Assembly: GCF_047663525.1 (NCBI RefSeq)
Contig: NC_092594.1
Coordinates: forward strand, 39,808,001 to 39,872,000
Length of the DNA stretch: 64,000 nucleotides
Source: Anas platyrhynchos
Lineage: Eukaryota; Chordata; Aves; Anseriformes; Anatidae
Direction of reading: 5' to 3'
Shown: positions 1 to 9,945 of the stretch, in pieces
How the letters are laid out: every line of letters begins with the position of its first letter
How positions within the stretch are numbered: position 1 is the stretch's first letter
Translations under genes and position numbers: made by a program
Notes under the pieces: generated by a model
Database searches by the model: none
What the model was told of the DNA's origin: nothing
Seen by the model: the letters and a program-made list of their open reading frames with translations, nothing else

Positions 1-801
1 AGTTATTTCCTACCTGAGACAACGTGGGGTGTGTTTTTCTGCTGTTTTTCAGTGTGGTTCGCACTGCTTCCGTTATTGAGAAAATGGTTTGGGAAGATGT
101 CTGCCGTTTCTCAGGATTTTCTGCCACTGCCTGCTGGCAGAAAAAATCAGTAATGCAGGTGGAGCCATGTAGGACTTCCCCGAGGTAAGCCTTCAACGGA
201 CGGGGACCCCTAAACTTGTGCGCTGAGCATTCAAGACAAATGTCCGTGGCACAAAGATCAAGGACGACTTCTCAGAGGTAAGCAGCTTTCCCTTTGTTTC
301 CCCATCCTCTCAGGAGCCGTCTTTACTATGGTTGTACACACTTCAGGCTCACAACACTTGTTTTCTCCTCTACTTAGTATTGCTAGTCCCTGCCTGGTGG
401 TGGGTCAAAGTCTACGGGTTGATGTGTTTCCAAGTTAAAAGAAATAAGTATGTCTATTTAAGGTGACAATTAGTAGGATCATTTAAAGTAAATTAATCTA
501 TATAGTAGTACGTACCTTTATTGCATGCAGCTCTTCTTCAGGTGAGTAATTCTTATAGCATAAGTAATTCTTTTGCCATGTTTCATTCATGATGTTTGTA
601 GCGTGTCTCTTTATGTGTGTGTTTGGCCTGGAGCTGTCCTGCCTGGCAGTTAGTGATGGTAGCTAAAGTGGTGTTCCATCAGTGCAATAATACATTGTCC
701 TGACTGTTTTGGAAAAGATATCTGGTCTGTCTCTGGGCGAATACTCAAGCTCTGGGCGAGTACTCAAGGGCAGCTGGCACAGAGTCTTTTTGCCTTTTTT
801 C
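1..801 (+). repeat. Diverged copy of array modules
   Basis: No gene is seen. Bases about 400-560 resemble 37,170-37,330 (shared words around the TTGCA..GCAGCTCTTC segment followed by CAGGTGAGTA). Bases about 600-780 resemble 31,990-32,170 (shared TGGAGCTGTCCTGCCTGGCA, then the same order of words). Similarity is clearly lower than between the 13.1 kb array copies, so this is an old or independently drifted copy of the same family. It ends where near-identity to 38,584 onward begins. Confidence 0.55.
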
Positions 802-2740
802 CAGCAGTAGGTAAACATTAGGAGGAACCAGTCAAAGGAAACAGCGCTTTCTGGAACCGTCAAGTTCTTGTTCGGCAACGTAGTGACTGGTTTGATCTAC
901 TTCACAGATGGAGAGGCAAGTGGACTGCTCTCTTTGAAATAATAAAATTGAAAACATAAAGTTTGTCAAAGATGGCAGTGCATGTTTGCAGTCTGTTTAT
1001 TGCTTTTGCCAGTGGTAGATAACATTTATAAGGAATCGGTGAAAGGAAAGAGCGCCTTCTGGAACTGTGAAGCTCTGTGTTGGCAACTCGGTGACTGGCT
1101 GGACCTACTGTCCATCTCCAGAGGGAAGCGGACTGCTGTTTTGAAATTAAAAAATACTAATAAAAAAAAAAAATATGGTGCTGCTCTATGGCGCCCGGAG
1201 GACTGCCACTCTGCATGGCAGTTAAAAAGAATGTGGTTTGGAGATGGAGAGCCACAGAGATGAAGCAGCTGGGAAGAGAGACACAAGTATTGCAGTAGGT
1301 AGGCTGTGGTTATGAGGTGCCTCAGGATGTGCTTTTTTTCTTGTTTCCGCCCTTCCCTCGTGCAGCCTTGGAGAGATGAAGTCCCCATGGTGTGGAGTGG
1401 TGCAAAAAGGTAAGAGGGTTGTCGGCCCGGTCAGTTTCCTTCACCAATGCTAAGGCAAGTCTTTGAAGAGAAACAGCCTGGTTGCTTGTGCTGCCCCCTG
1501 TTGAACTAAGCCAGACCAAAACCAGGGCTGCTGTTCCTCCTGCTCTCTTTGCCTCTTCTCATCTTGCAGAGGAATGGTCCAGCAATTCGGGTTAATAGGG
1601 GACAAGAGAACAAAGGGGTTTCAGAATAACTGCTAACTGTTATGACTATTGCATGGGGCACTATGCAAGTCTCTGACATCCAGCCAAGATGGACAAAGGA
1701 GAAGGACAAGGGAAAAGCCTGGGAGGAAGACTATGAGCCTTCAGTACGAGAGACCCGCAGAGGGACCACCAGAGACTGATAACACATGCGCCAGTGGGCG
1801 GGTTCGGATTCCAGGAACTAGTTATAATAACCCTGCCTTTTCTAGAAGTAGTAATGAATATGTATTAGCCCAGGAGCATAAAAACCAGCCGCCTGCTGTG
1901 ACTTGTGTGCGTCTCGGTGGAGCAGAGACTCCCGGCGCACCCAGTGCTGTTTGCTTACCTCTATTCATTTAATAAATTGTAAACTTTGATTGTAATCCTA
2001 TTTGGGACTTAGTCATTTATTACAACAGACAACCTTGTAAAATGCAGACAACCAGAATCCTTACAACAATTAAGTGGAAATCACGGTGTAAGAAACATTA
2101 CCACCTCAAAGAGTAAAAGCCTCAAAAGAAATGTGACTTGTAACAGGCCAGCAGCTGTGTGTTTTCGGTGAAGCACCAGATAGAGTATGAACCTGGATTG
2201 CACAGTTAATGGGGAAACGGGAGGGTCCTGGTCCTTCGGAGGGGAAAAAAAAAAGTATATAAACTGTGTATGGAATCGGTAGGTGCCCTCCTGCTTGCGG
2301 GACACCCGCCATTGTAATCTCAAATACAAATGCTACTGTACTGAGATCCTCTCCTGAGCCTATGTTATTTCCCAAAGATTGATTCGCGGTTTTAAAGTTT
2401 CAGGGATAGGGTACTAGGGTTGGGTTTCAGGGTAAGCGTTCTCAGGGCTTATGTTTAGGATTTTAAAGTTTTTAGGGTTGGAGTTTTAACATTTAGGATT
2501 TTAGGGATTTGGGGGTTAGGGTTTTAAGGGTTTCAGGGTTAGCATGTTAGGGTTTTAGAGTTTTTTGGGTTGTAGTGTTGATAGTTTTTTTAGGGTTAGG
2601 GTCATAGGGTTTTATTTTTGGTCAGTTATTTAGGGTTAGAGTTTTAATATCTTTTTTTTTTTTTTTCAGGTTAGGTTCTCCAGAGTTAGGGTTTTGAGTG
2701 TCTTAATGTTTTGAGTTGGGTTTGGGTTTTGAGCATCCTA
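802..2740 (+). repeat. Near-identical partial copy of array unit
   Basis: This stretch matches 38,584-40,540 (and 51,687 onward in copy 3) almost base for base; for example, the segment at 982-1,263 recurs at 38,766 and 51,869 with only a few changes. It contains short open frames, but they carry no recognisable domain and drift in the paralogous copies, so I treat it as non-coding repeat. It shows that the array family also lies on the left side of the NAA20/U2 island, in the same orientation. Confidence 0.85.
2400..2740 (+). repeat. Degenerate telomere-like tract
   Basis: Dense imperfect TTAGGG variants (GGGTTAGGG, TTTTAGGGTT, GGGTTTCAGGG) fill the segment, with the G-rich strand on +. It is equivalent to 21,480-21,850, 40,185-40,560 and 53,285-53,650. 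The repeats are too diverged to be a functional telomere; this is an interstitial or subtelomeric relic. Confidence 0.8.
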
Positions 2741-2769
2741 TTTTTGGGGGGGGCAGGGGCCGCGGGCAT

Positions 2770-2975
2770 CTGTTTCCATCCTCACTCTTGCAGAAGTCAT
2801 CTGGGCCGCATCAGGAGCTCTTGCTTGGGAATTGATTTCCTAAGTGTCTTCTTAGGGGGTTTTCAGTCCCCATCCTTCTGGTCTCTTGTCTTGAAGGCAG
2901 GCTTTTTAGGCCTCCGTCATCCCAGTTCTGGCAGTTGCTTCCAGTCGCGTGTCGTGACATTTGAGTCTCCGCAGG
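2770..2975 (+). repeat. Rearranged array segment
   Basis: Matches 26,163-26,370 (also 44,801 and 57,905 onward). In the array this segment lies more than 4 kb downstream of the part found at 802-2,740, so here the intervening unit DNA has been deleted or the pieces were joined by rearrangement. Unique GC-rich sequence begins just to the right. Confidence 0.75.
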
Positions 2976-3039
2976 GGTTACTCTTTGTTTCAGTTGGAGT
3001 TGGAGACTCAGGTGTAGATAACGAGGGTGGTGCTCCGAG

Positions 3040-3435
3040 GACACCCTCCCTGTAAAGACACGGGGCGAATGCGAGGAGGAGGCGGAGCTGCGCCAATGAG
3101 CGCGGAGCGAAGGGCGGGCGCAGAGGCTTCGTGGGCGGGGCACGCGGCCGGCGAGGCGCGGGGAGGGAGAGGCGGGGCGCGGGGCGGGGCGGGGCATGCA
3201 AATTTGTGGCGGGGCCCAGCCAATCGGGCGCGCGGGGGCCCGAACGGGCCGCTGGGAGGCCCCAGCGAAGCAGCGGCGGGGCGCTTGGGGGTCGCGGCTG
3301 CGAGCGGAGCGTCGGCGAGGGCGGGCGAGGGCGGCGGGTTGAGGCCCGGGAGGGCGGGGACGGGCGGTGGAGCGGTGGCCGTGAGGTCGGGGTGGTGGGC
3401 GCGGGAGCGGGCGGCGCGGGGGGGGGGGAGTGGGC
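3040..3435 (+). promoter_or_regulatory. GC-rich upstream region of U2 snRNA gene
   Basis: CpG-dense sequence with repeated GGGCGGGGC GC boxes around 3,135-3,195, leading to the U2 start at 3,436. Vertebrate snRNA genes carry a distal element near -220 and a proximal element near -55. The distal octamer is clear (see 3,196). A proximal element would fall at about 3,375-3,395; the sequence there, GTGGCCGTGAGGTCGGGGTG, resembles the known consensus only weakly. Confidence 0.7.
3196..3203 (+). promoter_or_regulatory. Octamer (distal sequence element) of U2 gene
   Basis: A perfect ATGCAAAT octamer lies 240 bp before the U2 start, flanked by GC boxes. This is the position and composition of the Oct-1/Sp1 distal element of vertebrate U2 genes. 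It argues that this is a genuine, promoter-equipped gene rather than a retro-pseudogene. Confidence 0.85.
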
Positions 3436-3623
3436 ATCGCTTCTCGGCCTTTTGGCTAAGATCAAGTGTAGTATCTGTTCTTATCAGTTTAATATCTGAT
3501 ACGTCCTCGATGAGAGGACTTTATATTAAACGGATTTTTGGGCTCGGGAGTTGGATCCGGAGCTTGCTCCCTCCGCTCCGCGCATCGTCCCGGTATTGCA
3601 GTGCCTCCGGGAACGGTGCACCT
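3436..3623 (+). ncRNA. RNU2: U2 spliceosomal snRNA
   Basis: U2 snRNA is the branch-site-recognising RNA of the major spliceosome. The 188-nt length equals the usual vertebrate length. The 5' end starts ATCGCTTCTCGGCC and the first ~72 nt look canonical, including the branch-point-binding GTGTAGTATCTG and stem-loop I. The Sm site GATTTTTGG is present. The 3' half differs from the usual vertebrate form: stem IIa keeps GTCCTC/GAGGAC pairing but has a GATGA loop, and stem IV has CCCGG paired with CCGGG, which looks like a compensatory change. The U2B''-binding loop reads TATTGCAGTGCC, with G at a position that is usually A. An octamer upstream and a 3' box downstream are in place. The pattern suggests a functional variant copy; expression is not shown. 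Confidence 0.93.
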
Positions 3624-3649
3624 CCCTCGGGAGGTTGCTGTGCGAGTGC

Positions 3650-3658
3650 AAAGACAGA
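3650..3658 (+). terminator. snRNA 3' box
   Basis: AAAGACAGA fits the AAARNNAGA core of the snRNA 3'-end formation element and lies 27 nt after the U2 end, the expected distance. The intervening bases CCTCCCTCGGGAGG can form a small hairpin. Confidence 0.7.
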
Positions 3659-4029
3659 GCTGGCCGCTGGGGGGCGGCGGGATGGGGGGATGCGCGGCGC
3701 GGGACGGGACGGGGCGGCGGCCCCCGAGGAGCAGCTGCCGCCCGGCCGCCGCAGGCTTCCCGGCTCCGCGGAGGGCACGGCGCGGCCCAGCGCGTGCGCT
3801 CGCTTCCCGCCTCGCTGCCCCTCCCGCGGGCCGGAACGGCTCTCTGCCCCCTCGCGCTCCCGCCAGCGCCTGCCGCCCCTTTGCACCGGGGAAGCGGCCG
3901 TCTCCAGCGGCCGGGGCGGCAGGTCGCATACTGTGGCGGGGGCAGCACGGTTCTGAAGGTTTTCTTTGTCTTGCAGCTGGGGCTGGTGAGAGAGGGAGTT
4001 AGGAGAATCTGATCGGGTAGAGAGAGAGC
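3659..4029. other. CpG-rich downstream flank of U2, no gene recognised
   Basis: GC-rich sequence continues to about 3,960 with long overlapping open frames on both strands. These frames are alanine/arginine/proline-rich, lack domains, and are the expected by-product of high GC content. No RNA gene or repeat is recognised. Confidence 0.5.
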
Positions 4030-5560
4030 GCTGGCAGCACGCAACTAGGATGCTCCCTGCTGCCTCTGCCAACTATGCTGCCTCGTGCAAAATAACTAAA
4101 GCAAGAAGCCTCGGGCCCCTTGCCGAGGTCAGTCTCTTCATAAGAGCGGGAGCCTGTCTTAAGAAACGGGCAGAAACCGGTCCTGCACATGGACAGGAGC
4201 CAAGGAGCAACCAACTCTGCGCAAAGACAAGAGGGCAGCTAGCGGGGACGAGGAAGGGCCACCAACCTTCATCCCCATGACCCCCGACGACCGCCACCGG
4301 GAGACACTGCGCGAGCGCGGGTGGGGGGGTGTTTGTGGAAATGACTTCTCGAACTCCTTTTAACGTGAGGCGGGGACAGGCTGTGAATACGTGTAGGCGC
4401 ACTGTGAAACTTCGTGCAAATGTAACTCTTTGCTGCGTATAACCGCGGCAAGTTGCCGCGTCCGGTGCACACGACTTTGGCGGGACTACCCCCCCGTGCT
4501 GCCCAGCGCTGAATAAACAGACCTACTTTTGCAGTCTTGCTGATTGTGGACTCTGTTTGCCGCAAGTCAGTTTGGCGAGCCGGCCGGGAGAGACGTTCCG
4601 CTCGCTCGGCTGCGGGATCGGCTGCGGAGCGGACGCCCCTAGGTGCACCCCGAGCATTTTCCTCGGGGGAGCCTCCGCTCTGAGCCGCTCACCGTGGGAG
4701 CAGACAAAGACCTCCTGAGGCCGCGGACAAACGGTAAGCTTTACAGTACAGGAAGGGCCTGTAAGTCGTACGGGTGGCCGGGGCGGCTGGTAAGTCGCGC
4801 AGAGACGTCTGGTGTGCAGCAGAGTCCCCGTATGGGAGGAGGGTACGCTACAGGCTGACCGACAGAGATGTCGAGGGGGGGTCGCTGGCCGACAGAGATG
4901 TCGGGGGGGGGGGGGGGGTCGCTGGCCGATAGAGCGGCCGCTAGAGATCTTGGGAGTAGATGGAGCAAATGCGAGGTTACCGCTGCCTCCCAGTTTTGGG
5001 AGCCAGGACGGACCTGCTAATGACTGCATAAGACGCAGGAGAAAGGTAAGCGGGCCTCTCGAAATTGTGACAAGGTTACCCGGGTAATAGCAGCAGCTGC
5101 TGGGGGATGTTAACTGGAGCGGTAATAATTGCGTGTCTTATTTGTAGGTGTCTGGGTATGTCACGTTGAAAGCATTGGCGTGTGTGTGTTTGAGACAAAG
5201 TGCTGTTGTGAAGTGACTTACGAACACGTTTGGTTGTTGTTTTAAGTGATACATTCTTGTGGTATGAGCGAGGAGTGCAGGGGGCCTCTTTGCGTGACAG
5301 CATGATTGTGCTGGGTGAGTGAGACGCAGCATCGCCGCGAAGCGAGTGCGGCGTTCCGATCCGCGGTCCCGTATCCTCCGGGAGGGGAGCAGCCAGGGAC
5401 GAACGAAGCGCACGACAGACCGAAAGGAAGTGCTGTTTGATCCAAGTGTTGACTGGTGGTGCCCAATATATGCGCCCGGCGGTGCATCTCGTAATCCCAT
5501 TTTTGTTCTTAAATGTTTGGAGTGTGACAAGGAGGAAGGTGGCGGCGTTATCTAAGTGAC
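4030..5560 (+). mobile_element. Truncated ERV: 5' LTR and leader
   Basis: The segment ends an LTR-like sequence with AATAAA at 4,512-4,517 and a terminal CA at 4,569, followed two or three bases later by a tRNA-Arg-type primer site. The bases after it (4,700-5,560) resemble a retroviral leader: repeated GTAAGT-like words, a GC-rich tract and two copies of a ~45-bp unit containing GACAGAGATGTCG (4,860-4,935). The LTR start is not fixed; a point between 4,010 and 4,075 is likely. I see no gag, pol, env or 3' LTR, so the body has been lost. The right end is an estimate. Confidence 0.55.
4573..4590 (+). other. Primer binding site, tRNA-Arg type
   Basis: TGGCGAGCCGGCCGGGAG closely resembles the complement of a tRNA-Arg 3' end (TGGCGAGCCAGCCAGGAG). 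It lies directly after the CA that ends the LTR, which supports the ERV call. Confidence 0.65.
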
Positions 5561-6899
5561 AGTTTAGAAGTCTGGGTATATTTGCTGTGGTGTTTGGTCG
5601 GTTTCCCAGGTATCGGGGGAGAGGGGCTGACCGATTATCAAAGTGGCAGAACGGAGAGAGTCGCTGCTGTGGTGGTTTGGCCTTGAGCCCTTGGGAATTT
5701 GGTAAGAAGGGGGAGAGCGAATTTATTTAGGCCTCAATACCTTTTCAAGCCCCCATATTGATGGATACGTAGGAGTGATTCCTTGTTTTGTGCAAGCTTA
5801 CTAACAAAGTGCATGAGAAAAATTGGCACTCGGCTTGAAATTCGGCCCTGCTGAAATGTAAATTTTGTGGAAAAGGTGGTTTTGTTTGTCTAGAAGACGG
5901 AGGGCTGAGTGCTTCAGGTGTCTTCCCGAAGTCCTGTGGATTTCTGATTGGAACGGGGCTCATCAATAATCTGAAATAGTAACGTTTGTACGTGGACAGA
6001 AGAGTTGAATCCCAGAGAATTGGGACATTTGGGAAGAAGATTAGGAAAAGAGAGTAAAAACCTGTCACTGGAGCCCCAGGTGTGGCTAATGAGGGTGGTG
6101 ATCTGGGCAGCCCCTCCTCATAAAAGGGCTGCACCTCGGTGAGGGTGGCAGCTGTGGGGCTGGTGGTGGAGGAAGGCGATGAGGGGGCTGTAGTTGCAGT
6201 TTGTCTGCCTTGCAGCCCCTCTGCTGCTTGGGGCAGCCAAGCTGGGTCTGGAAAGGTCTTTAGAGAAGCCTTGGAGCACGGTGAGGTTACTGAGCGTTGC
6301 TGGGACCATGGCAAGGAAGAAGGTGCGTGCAAGCGGGAGTTCCTGGGATCGTGGCAGTCCTGGGCAGCAGGGCTGCCTGTGTGCTGAGGCTGGGGGAGGA
6401 CTCGCCGAAAGTTGGGGTGGGCGGGTGGGCGCGCGCAGGCACGGTGAGCCCCGTATGCGAGGAAAGCCCCGCACGTCTGTGCACGTGCTGTCATTCTTCA
6501 CGAATCTGAGCGACTCTTCCTGTAACGCCCTTGAGTCGACACGCAACTGCAGACGACATACAGCATTACACAGCAACTACAGCAATTGTACAACCCAAAG
6601 GACTGCCTGTTCTCACCCCAGATGCCCTTGAGGGTTTTCAGGCTGCCCCATACTTCTGCATCAGCTGCTGAGTGCACCCACGTCCTTGAGCAAAAGCAGC
6701 CCCATGGACGGCTTTGCCTTTGCCTGAGGCAGGCATAAGTCAGACCGTTTTCACCAGTATGGCTTTTTTTTTTTTTTTTTTTTTTTTAATATGCGCTGCA
6801 AGGACTTTATCCTTTTCTCCGCGTGTAGGAGTTTTCATTGGGCAGGGCTAGCTCGACTGGCAGACTAACCAGGTGGCTGTTGCTACATGTGCATCCTAC
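5561..6899. other. Unassigned intergenic sequence
   Basis: I find no supported gene. Open frames at 5,745-6,494 (minus) and 6,194-6,631 (plus) overlap each other, have no recognisable domain, and lack gene context. A T-run of about 24 bases lies near 6,766-6,789. The left part may be remnant ERV internal sequence, but no retroviral motif can be read. Confidence 0.4.
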
Positions 6900-6980
6900 C
6901 TGGGCAGCCTGCTCTAAGGAACCTGCTTTGGCAGGGGGGTTGGACCCGATGATATTTCGAGGTCCCTTCGGGACCTTGGT
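6900..6980 (+). mobile_element. CR1 LINE fragment
   Basis: The words GCAGCCTGCTCTAAGG, ACCTGCTTTGGCAGGGGGGT and GGACCCGATGATATTTCGAG match the characteristic 3' region of avian CR1 retroposons in order. The terminal short repeat of CR1 is not evident, so it is a truncated, diverged fragment just upstream of the NAA20 CpG island. Confidence 0.75.
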
Positions 6981-7074
6981 GCACGCCGAGACGCAAGCAT
7001 GGGTGTCGGTAGCCTAGTAACGGGCTGACTGGAAGGGTATTTTTTTTTTTCCTTCCGTGTAACAAACGGCACTC

Positions 7075-7446
7075 CTGGCAGGGGAGCAATTCAAGCAGCC
7101 GCAGCTGCAAGCACCGGCGCGGTTCAGAGGGCAGGGTGCGGGTCCGATGTCCCGCAGAGCCCCAGAGCGCCCGAAGGAAGGACACGGAGGTGCCGTGGGG
7201 GAGCCGGGGGAAAGCAGAGGGGGCCCGCGCGGGTCGCTTGGCGAGGAGGCGGCCGCGGCGCCCCCCGCGAGCCTTGGCCCGGCCGCACGGCCCCCGGCGG
7301 CGCGGCCCCGGCCCGGGCGGGCGGCTGCAGGGCGGGGCCGGGCCGCGGGGCGGGGTCGGCGGAGCTGCCCCTCCTCCGCGCCGGAAGGAAGAGGCGCCGG
7401 GGCGGTGGGAGCATTGCAGGGGCAGCGCCGGCGGCCCAGCAGCGCC
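7075..7446 (+). promoter_or_regulatory. CpG-island promoter and 5' UTR of NAA20
   Basis: A GC-rich, CpG-dense stretch with GC boxes (GGGCGGGG near 7,334 and 7,350) directly upstream of the NAA20 start codon, as expected for a broadly expressed gene. No TATA box is evident. The transcription start cannot be fixed from sequence. In mammals CRNKL1 lies head to head with NAA20; I see no CRNKL1 exon on the minus strand here. Confidence 0.65.
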
Positions 7447-9827
7447 ATGGCGTCGCTCCGCGCCTTCACCTGCGACGACCTGTTCCGCTTCAACAACATG
7501 TCAGGGACACCACCTCCCCCCCCCGGCCCCGGCCCCGCAGCCCGGCCGGGCCCGCGCTGAGCGCCGCGCTCTCTCTCTCTCTCTCCCTCTCCCTCCCCCC
7601 CCCTCGCTCTCCCCGCAGCAACCTGGACCCGCTGACGGAGACCGTATCCTTCCGCTGCCGCCGGCCGCCTGGCGGGAGGCCTCGAGGGGCGCCGTAGTAC
7701 GGGATCCCCTTCTACCTGCAGTACCTGGCGCACTGGCCCGAGTACTTCATCGTGGCGGAGGCGCCCGGCGGGGAGCTGATGGGTTACAGTGAGTGCCCCG
7801 GACCCGGACCCGGACCCGGCCCCGCCGCTCCGGGGCCGCAGCGCTCGGCGGGGGCTCCGGCTGCTCTCGGGCCGCGGGGCGGGCGCGCTGCGAGCGGCGC
7901 TGAGCTCCGGGCGCGGGCTCGGGCTTCCCTTCGCCCGCCGAGAGCCAGCCCTGGGCCGGGGAGCCGAGCCTTGCCTTGCCTTGCCTTGCCTTGCCGCGGT
8001 GGCGTTCGCCAGCAGTACCCGCTACTCGGGCTGTCTGCCGGTTCGCCCTCCTCGTTATCGCTGCCCCGGCATCCCGGGAGGCCTTTGCAGAGACTGGGGA
8101 AATGGCCCGTTCTATGTGTTGAAGCCTAAAGCGTTGGTGCTGTGAGTGACGGGTGTTTCTGAAGTACTGCGTGCGACAGGAGGTTTGGAGGGTTGTTCAC
8201 AATCTAACGCTTGTGTGGTGCTATGTAGAAACAAGCTCCAAAGACACCCCCGCTCCCCACCCGACTCTTCCCCCTCTCCCCAAAATAACAAACAAACAGA
8301 AAAACCCACCTCTTTTGGCTACATGTAACGTGTTTGCAGGGTCTAAGCTGTCTTTTGCCAGATTAGCAAAGCTGCCCAAGTTCTACCCCCTCAAAACGAC
8401 CAGAAATTTCCTTTAGTTGCTAGGGTGATGAACTAGTTTTTTGGCTTGTAGCCCTCTGTTCTTCCATTATTCCAGTCAGACCCCGAATTCTGCTCGTTTA
8501 AAGACTCGTGAGAATTGCTTAAGGCTTTTATTTAGAAGGCACTCCTCAAAAAACAAGTTTTGAAAAATGATGTAACTTTTTTAATGCTAGTCGAGAGAAT
8601 AGTGTAAAACGAGCAGAATGATGTCTGATGCAATGAAGCAGAACTGATGAGAACCATCTGCATTGTCTGCGGTAGGTGAAGTTGGGTGTCAGAATAGGTT
8701 CTGTTAGCGTGCAGTTGGTGAAATCAGGAACTAGCATCTGGGGGTCTTTCCAGTAGAGCTTGGAATCCAGATGGAAATGTGACCTTCAGGGGCCTTTCCT
8801 GCCTTTCTCTGAAGCTCTGATATTTGACCTGTAACCGTACAGAGTTGCTAAGTCATAGAGCGATAATACAGACATGCCTTGTTCAGCTTTTCGCCACAGT
8901 TGTTGCAGCATGTGTTCATATACTCCTCTGTAACGATGTACACCTGGGGTGCGTTGTCCCAGAGGTGCTGCTGTGCTGATACTCTGTCTGTCCGCAGTAA
9001 TGGGTAAAGCAGAAGGCTCTGTGGCCAGGGAAGAATGGCACGGACATGTTACTGCTCTCTCGGTTGCACCAGAATTTCGACGGCTGGGTTTGGCTGCCAA
9101 GTTGATGGAACTATTGGAAGAAATCTCAGAAAAGTGAGTATTACCCTTCTCTTTAAGCTGATCTTGTAAAGTATTCTTTCTGTAGACTTTTGTCCCTGGT
9201 TTAGGTATTTGTTTTACATGAAACATACCCAGACTCCCGGACTTCTCTATTAAATAGCGCCCCCAACTGACTGAAATTCCCTGTAGTTAGAGAACAAGAG
9301 CTAAAAACTTTGCTCGGCATTTTAAAATGTCTTGATTTCTATGAAAGCTCACTTGCCATGATGAATGGGAAGTAGTCTAAATTTCAGCAAAGACACAGTA
9401 TAAACTATCCTTTTCTTGATATTTTGTGAAGTTCTTTTCCTACCAACAGTGTCTTCCACAGTGCCCCCAACATACTTGTTTAGCGGCTGTGGGCTTTGTG
9501 CAGGTTCCCTTGGACGCAATATTACGCAAATGTAGTGCTGCAGACAGTAACTTAGCCAGCATGAGATGGAAAATAAGCTTACTCGTACCTGCAGAAAATA
9601 AACACATTAGGGAAATGTCCCTAGCTCGTGCCAGTAGAGCAACCCTGTTGTGGTTGGTTGAATCCCCAAATTGCTTGATTCTTTGAAGAACTTGCATACT
9701 GAGGGCTGTCTCCTGTTAGGCAACTGAATTGTGAGACTGATTTTTCTTCCCCTGTTCATTTTGAAGGGGGCAGTCCCTAAGCTAGTGCAATGTAAATGCA
9801 TCTAAAATACGGATTATAATTAAAATA

Positions 9828-9863
<36 letters not shown>

Positions 9864-9910
9864 TATATATTTATATTCATATAATATTATATATATATAT
9901 TATATAATTA

Positions 9911-9945
<35 letters not shown>

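Noticed and set aside
982-1263. Conserved short frame, also at 38,766 and 51,869, as a small protein gene
   Set aside because: Different length in the paralogs because of an A-run change that shifts the frame; no domain or start context.
3027-4072. Long overlapping open frames on both strands (up to 309 codons) around U2
   Set aside because: Ala/Arg/Gly/Pro-rich, overlapping on both strands in CpG-island DNA and running through the U2 gene; no domain, no splice context.
5745-6494. 249-codon minus-strand frame upstream of NAA20
   Set aside because: No recognisable domain; overlapped by other frames on both strands; does not resemble CRNKL1, the expected neighbour.
7014-7792. Minus- and plus-strand frames of over 200 codons over NAA20 exon 1
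   Set aside because: They are shadows of GC-rich promoter and exon sequence; the plus frame runs through introns of NAA20.
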